Source: an archaeon (GTDB lineage Archaea > Thermoproteota > Nitrososphaeria > Nitrososphaerales > Nitrosopumilaceae). Taken from it: a DNA stretch of 9,153 nucleotides. The notes beneath the pieces were generated by a model, which saw only the letters and a list, made by a program, of their open reading frames with translations, was not told the DNA's origin and did no database searches. Position 1 is the stretch's first letter. Every line of letters starts with the position of its first letter. The DNA is taken from assembly GCA_021824845.1 (NCBI GenBank), contig JAKAJY010000099.1:1-9153 (forward strand), read 5' to 3'. A program made the translations under genes and the position numbers. This document shows, piece by piece, positions 6,316-9,153 of the stretch.

Positions 6316-7474
6316 GGATGATTTTGCCTCCAATCATTACTGCCGATATGGCAGACTCACTTGCCCTGTGCACTATACTCGCATATGGATTGTGCATTGG
6401 CTCCAAATCCAGTGAGTGTTTATCAAAGAATATACCGTCTGCCAAAAACCCAGGCTGAATTGAGCCTATTTTCTTACCCAAAAGCATCCCACCATTTATG
6501 GTTGCCATCTTTAGGATCTCCTTTGGGTTTATTCTTTTTTGGTGTAATCCCATATGGGCCTTCCAAAGATAGTCCATTTCCCTGAACATGTCAGGCGAGT
6601 TTATCATAACATTATCGGTGCCTATTGCCACCTTGCAGCCAGCATTTTGCATTGCCTCAAAATTTGGAATACCTTCTGCCAGTGATGCGTTTGCGCGAGG
6701 ACAAATCACTATGCCGCGCGTCTTCTTTGCTGCCTTTTTGAGATCTGTTATTCCAGCATGTGTCATGTGGATCAAAAAGTGTGGCCTTATCTGTAAGGCG
6801 CGTTCCGTTTCTGTTCTTTTTGTGATTTTTTTAGAGACTATGACGCTTTGCTTTGTTTCAGAGCTGTGAATTGCGCGAATCTTTTTTGTTTTGGAATAAT
6901 ATTGTAATGCAGCGTCACTGTTTTCGTTTGCGCCAGAGATTCCAATGCCATCTGAGATCTTTAGCACTACGGCAAGATTTTTTTTGACATCGCCAGAGAG
7001 CGGTGGATTTTTTTTGATTTGGGCATGGTCATGATATGATTCAACCCTGCCAAGAATTACTCCCCTGATTGGTGTGTGCTCTAGTACTTTTTGTAATAAT
7101 ATAACGCCGTATGATCCTCCTTCTCGAAAGTCAACAAATGTTGTTATCCCTTTTCGAATCATGGAGTGACACGTATTTTTCATAAATGATATCAAATGTT
7201 CCGGGTTGCTCTGCTTGAGAATTTTCTGCTTTGCGCCCAAAACCGGGTGAATCTTGTTATCAACCGTTCCAGAAAGTGTGGCATCTTTTGCAATAGAGTC
7301 CCCAATGTGCGTGTGCATATTGATGAATCCAGGCACAAGAAGCAGGCCCTCGCAGTCGATTGCCTTTCCTCCTTTCGGATTTAGCTTGCCAAACGTATCA
7401 GATACTGACAGGCTGGCTGATCTGACACAAGTGAGATCTTTGCCATAAAGGATGCTGAGATTTTTTAAAAGCAT
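6302..7474 (-). CDS. amidohydrolase of the cytosine/SAH-deaminase group within the riboflavin operon
   Basis: A 390-residue metal-dependent hydrolase of the amidohydrolase superfamily. The order is an N-terminal beta-sandwich half, a TIM barrel, then the C-terminal sandwich half (KIGSIQPGFLADGIFFD, VMIGGKIIHGKL). Predicted metal and catalytic residues are H54 and H56 in the HTH motif, H203 and E206 in HSSE, H236 (HMTH) and D287 (GTDN). The HxxE spacing is that of aminohydrolases such as cytosine deaminase, S-adenosylhomocysteine deaminase and chlorohydrolases, where the Glu relays a proton during deamination. It lies between GTP cyclohydrolase III (10-bp overlap upstream) and arfC (14-bp overlap downstream), so it is almost certainly translated with riboflavin enzymes. 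Inference: it deaminates the diaminopyrimidine intermediate, a step whose archaeal enzyme is not firmly known to me. Alternatives are the formamide hydrolase step (ArfB) or purine/nucleoside salvage. Confidence 0.9.
   Translation of the reverse strand: MLLKNLSILYGKDLTCVRSASLSVSDTFGKLNPKGGKAIDCEGLLLVPGFINMHTHIGDSIAKDATLSGTVDNKIHPVLGAKQKILKQSNPEHLISFMKNTCHSMIRKGITTFVDFREGGSYGVILLQKVLEHTPIRGVILGRVESYHDHAQIKKNPPLSGDVKKNLAVVLKISDGIGISGANENSDAALQYYSKTKKIRAIHSSETKQSVIVSKKITKRTETERALQIRPHFLIHMTHAGITDLKKAAKKTRGIVICPRANASLAEGIPNFEAMQNAGCKVAIGTDNVMINSPDMFREMDYLWKAHMGLHQKRINPKEILKMATINGGMLLGKKIGSIQPGFLADGIFFDKHSLDLEPMHNPYASIVHRASESAISAVMIGGKIIHGKL
6327..6331 (-). promoter_or_regulatory. Shine-Dalgarno site deciding the arfC start
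   Basis: GGAGG on the minus strand, 11 nt before the ATG at 6315 and inside the end of the amidohydrolase gene. It is one of the few clear ribosome-binding sites in the window and fits translation from an internal position of a polycistronic mRNA. Confidence 0.5.
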
Positions 7475-8220
7475 GACATCTCATAGATTTCTGGCTTTAC
7501 TTTTTTAGCATCTCGTATCTCTCGTATGGTATCAAGTGATTTTGTTGCAAGCTTTACTGCTTCCCTTGCCGTGCGTCCAGTCCCTATTCCGCAATTAAAT
7601 GATACATCAAATTCCTTTTTTGCAATTTCTAAAAACTCTTGTGCATCTTTCTTTGCATCACCAGACGTTACCACCATGAAATTGTCTCCACCCATGAAAA
7701 AGCTCAGAGATTTTTTTGCCAAAAAGAACTCTGACATTTTCGCATAAATCCCAAAAATAACAGATGATATCTCGTATGGTGACTTTACCTTTCTCTGTGA
7801 GGTGATGTTTTCTACATCAAAGTGCATTATTGTCACCTTTTGGTCTGCATGTTCGTTTACAAATCCAAAGATGTGATGTGCCTCATCTAGTATTATGGGG
7901 GTTTTCTTGCCCTCGTATGCCTTGAGATTGGCATCAAATGGATTGTCTGCATATCCAATCGACATTGAAAGCTTTAACGATGATACTTGTGATAGTTTTT
8001 TTTGTATCTCTATGTGATCTGCTAGAGTCAAGCCATTTGTTATTACAAAAAACTCATCAAACCTATTTGAGAACACCAAACAATTCTTCTCAGAAAATAG
8101 TTTTTGGATCTCCACATACAGATGTGCCTGAAGCATCTGCAACTCGTGTTCCCTATCAGAGCCCAAAGTAAGAGTCCATGGACCATATTCTGTTATTTTT
8201 ATGATAGTAAGCTGAATCAT
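7465..8220 (-). CDS. gch3: GTP cyclohydrolase III (archaeal, IIa type)
   Basis: A 251-residue protein matching archaeal GTP cyclohydrolase III (ArfA), which opens GTP to 2-amino-5-formylamino-6-ribosylamino-4(3H)-pyrimidinone 5'-phosphate and keeps the formyl group. This is the first step of archaeal riboflavin and FO synthesis. Two tandem ferredoxin-like halves related to nucleotide cyclases and GGDEF domains are visible: the first with SNRFDEFFVI at 51-60 and LSMSIGYADNPFDAN at 84-98, the second with MHFDVENIT at 132-140 (metal Asp135), GGDNFMVV at 177-184 and NCGIGTGRTAREA at 209-221. The length is typical. Its ATG overlaps the ribH stop (ATGA, 4 bp), and its end overlaps the amidohydrolase by 10 bp. 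The formamide hydrolase ArfB needed next is not in this window. Confidence 0.95.
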   Translation of the reverse strand: MIQLTIIKITEYGPWTLTLGSDREHELQMLQAHLYVEIQKLFSEKNCLVFSNRFDEFFVITNGLTLADHIEIQKKLSQVSSLKLSMSIGYADNPFDANLKAYEGKKTPIILDEAHHIFGFVNEHADQKVTIMHFDVENITSQRKVKSPYEISSVIFGIYAKMSEFFLAKKSLSFFMGGDNFMVVTSGDAKKDAQEFLEIAKKEFDVSFNCGIGTGRTAREAVKLATKSLDTIREIRDAKKVKPEIYEMSCF

Positions 8221-8630
8221 TGTATTTTCTCTAGCTCCTCAGAGATTTTGAGTACTGCTTCCACTGCACGCTCGGCAACAGGCCTGATTCTGGCATAGGC
8301 ATGGCGCTCCTGCATTCCAGGACCAGAGATTCCAAGTGAGACTGGCTTTTTGTGCCTAAGGGAAAGATCTGTGAGAGATTTTGCAGTGGAATGGGCAATT
8401 ACTTCATCATGCTTGGTTTGGCCCTTTATAATGGCGCCAAGCGTAACTACGGCATCTACGTCTTTTTTTGACAAGAGGGAATCCACCACAATTGGCATGT
8501 CGTATGCGCCTGGAACAATGCAGGAATACTTGACTGTAATTTTGAGTGATTGTGCCTTTTCTTTGGCAATTGCTAGCATTTTGGATGTTATCTCTGAGTT
8601 AAATTCCGCAGTAACAATTGCAATATTCAT
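8217..8630 (-). CDS. ribH: 6,7-dimethyl-8-ribityllumazine synthase
   Basis: A 137-residue lumazine synthase, which condenses 5-amino-6-ribitylaminouracil with 3,4-dihydroxy-2-butanone 4-phosphate. Motifs in order are AEFN at 8-11, VPGAYDMP at 39-46, LGAIIKGQTKHDEVIAH at 64-80 with the probable catalytic His74, PVSLGISGP at 96-104, and an Arg-containing helix HAYARI. The length is normal for archaea. The ATG directly abuts the ribB stop with no gap, and the gene ends in a 4-bp overlap with GTP cyclohydrolase III, so translational coupling is likely. The family forms icosahedral or pentameric assemblies; nothing here shows which. Confidence 0.96.
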   Translation of the reverse strand: MNIAIVTAEFNSEITSKMLAIAKEKAQSLKITVKYSCIVPGAYDMPIVVDSLLSKKDVDAVVTLGAIIKGQTKHDEVIAHSTAKSLTDLSLRHKKPVSLGISGPGMQERHAYARIRPVAERAVEAVLKISEELEKIQ

Positions 8631-9153
8631 CTAGTGCACCCTTGAGAATTCTAATAGTTCTTTTCCGTCAATAAACGGAATGGCGTTTTCCTTTGCAAAT
8701 TTTTGAGCCTTTTCCATTGATAAGGCTGAATATGTCTGGGCATCCATCATCTCACATATTGCAGTGACTGGTGAAAGTTTGGCAAGCTCTGCCAGATATA
8801 TTGACATTTCTGTATGTCCCTGCCTTTTTGCCAGCAATCCATTTGATGCCAATAATAATGGCACATGTCCAGGCGTGGCAAAAGATGAAATGAATTCTTT
8901 TTTTGCATTACTGGAATGATACAGATTTGCCATCTCTTTGATGGTCAGCGCTCGGTCTTTATCAGTTATTCCAGTATAGGTTTGTTTGTGGTTAATTGAA
9001 ATGGAAAATGTCGGATGATCACCATATGGAGCAGTGCCCATTATCATTTGCTTTGAATCAACATCCACATCGGCAGATCTTGATAGTATGTGATGCATGT
9101 ATTGCAGGTTTAACGACTTTGCAAAGGAATCTCCAATTGCAATGCAGATTAGG
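8631..9153 (-). CDS. ribB: 3,4-dihydroxy-2-butanone 4-phosphate synthase, 5' end outside the window
   Basis: About 173 codons are visible, with the N-terminus beyond the right edge. RibB converts ribulose 5-phosphate to the four-carbon substrate of lumazine synthase. Motifs are LICIAI at the visible start, TYTGITDKDRALTI (family TGISAxDRAxTI), PGHVPLL, RQGHTE and AICEMMD near the end. The frame stays open upstream of the ATG at 9098 and encodes the family's ICIAI segment, so that ATG is internal and not the true start. The N-terminal acidic metal-binding loop is not visible. The stop codon directly abuts the ribH start. It is the most upstream gene of the riboflavin operon in view; the operon promoter must lie outside. 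Confidence 0.95.
   Translation of the reverse strand, partial: LICIAIGDSFAKSLNLQYMHHILSRSADVDVDSKQMIMGTAPYGDHPTFSISINHKQTYTGITDKDRALTIKEMANLYHSSNAKKEFISSFATPGHVPLLLASNGLLAKRQGHTEMSIYLAELAKLSPVTAICEMMDAQTYSALSMEKAQKFAKENAIPFIDGKELLEFSRVH

Noticed and set aside
6316..6333. Upstream TTG start for arfC
   Set aside because: The TTG overlaps the GGAGG site that serves the ATG at 6315, and the added six residues lie outside the conserved family N-terminus.
6985..7020. T-rich runs within the amidohydrolase region as plus-strand terminators
   Set aside because: They correspond to Lys/Asn codons on the coding minus strand and no plus-strand gene ends nearby.
7674..7702. GGDNF motif read as a diguanylate cyclase GGDEF domain
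   Set aside because: The full-length architecture with two ferredoxin-like halves, the FDVEN motif and the riboflavin context identify GTP cyclohydrolase III, which shares the fold.
8631..9098. Reading ribB as a complete gene starting at the ATG at 9098
   Set aside because: The frame continues open to the edge and encodes the conserved LICIAI segment, so the gene is truncated by the window, not short.

Overview
The window looks like an archaeal chromosome segment, most probably from an ammonia-oxidising Nitrososphaerota (Thaumarchaeota), perhaps a Nitrosopumilales relative. Transcription factor E alpha, tRNA Cm56 methylase (Trm56), archaeal-type GTP cyclohydrolase III, a standalone RibD-type reductase, an AbrB-PhoU fusion and TATA boxes placed about 25 bp before start codons all point to archaea. 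The order-level placement is inference from gene content and moderate GC. No tRNA, rRNA, insertion sequence, CRISPR array or other mobile element was seen.

Layout. (1) Positions 1-2054, minus strand: a CHASE-domain membrane histidine kinase, followed downstream by a small PUA-domain protein that runs off the left edge. (2) Positions 2055-2188: a divergent control region with two TATA-like boxes around a central 22-bp dyad. (3) Positions 2189-4895, plus strand: a compact operon of an AbrB/PhoU regulator, an HflX-type GTPase and Trm56 (9-bp gap, then a 20-bp overlap). (4) Positions 4892-5113: a 37-residue zinc-ribbon gene on the minus strand, then a second divergent control region with a 38-bp dyad between two TATA boxes. 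(5) Positions 5114-5674, plus strand: TFE. (6) Positions 5665-9153, minus strand: a riboflavin operon in the order ribB (cut by the right edge), ribH, GTP cyclohydrolase III, an amidohydrolase and arfC. Every junction is either an overlap or has zero spacing.

How the genes work together. The right-hand operon encodes GTP cyclohydrolase III (first step), the reductase ArfC, and the RibB and RibH pair that builds lumazine. The one member without an established place is the amidohydrolase, which has the HxH / HxxE / H / D metal-centre pattern of the cytosine-deaminase and S-adenosylhomocysteine-deaminase group. The RibD pyrimidine deaminase domain is absent here, and to my knowledge the archaeal deaminase is not firmly assigned, so this gene is a good candidate for that step. 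This is the main lead in the window. The left half combines a sensor kinase lacking a neighbouring response regulator with a regulator of phosphate-related type, across a shared promoter region.
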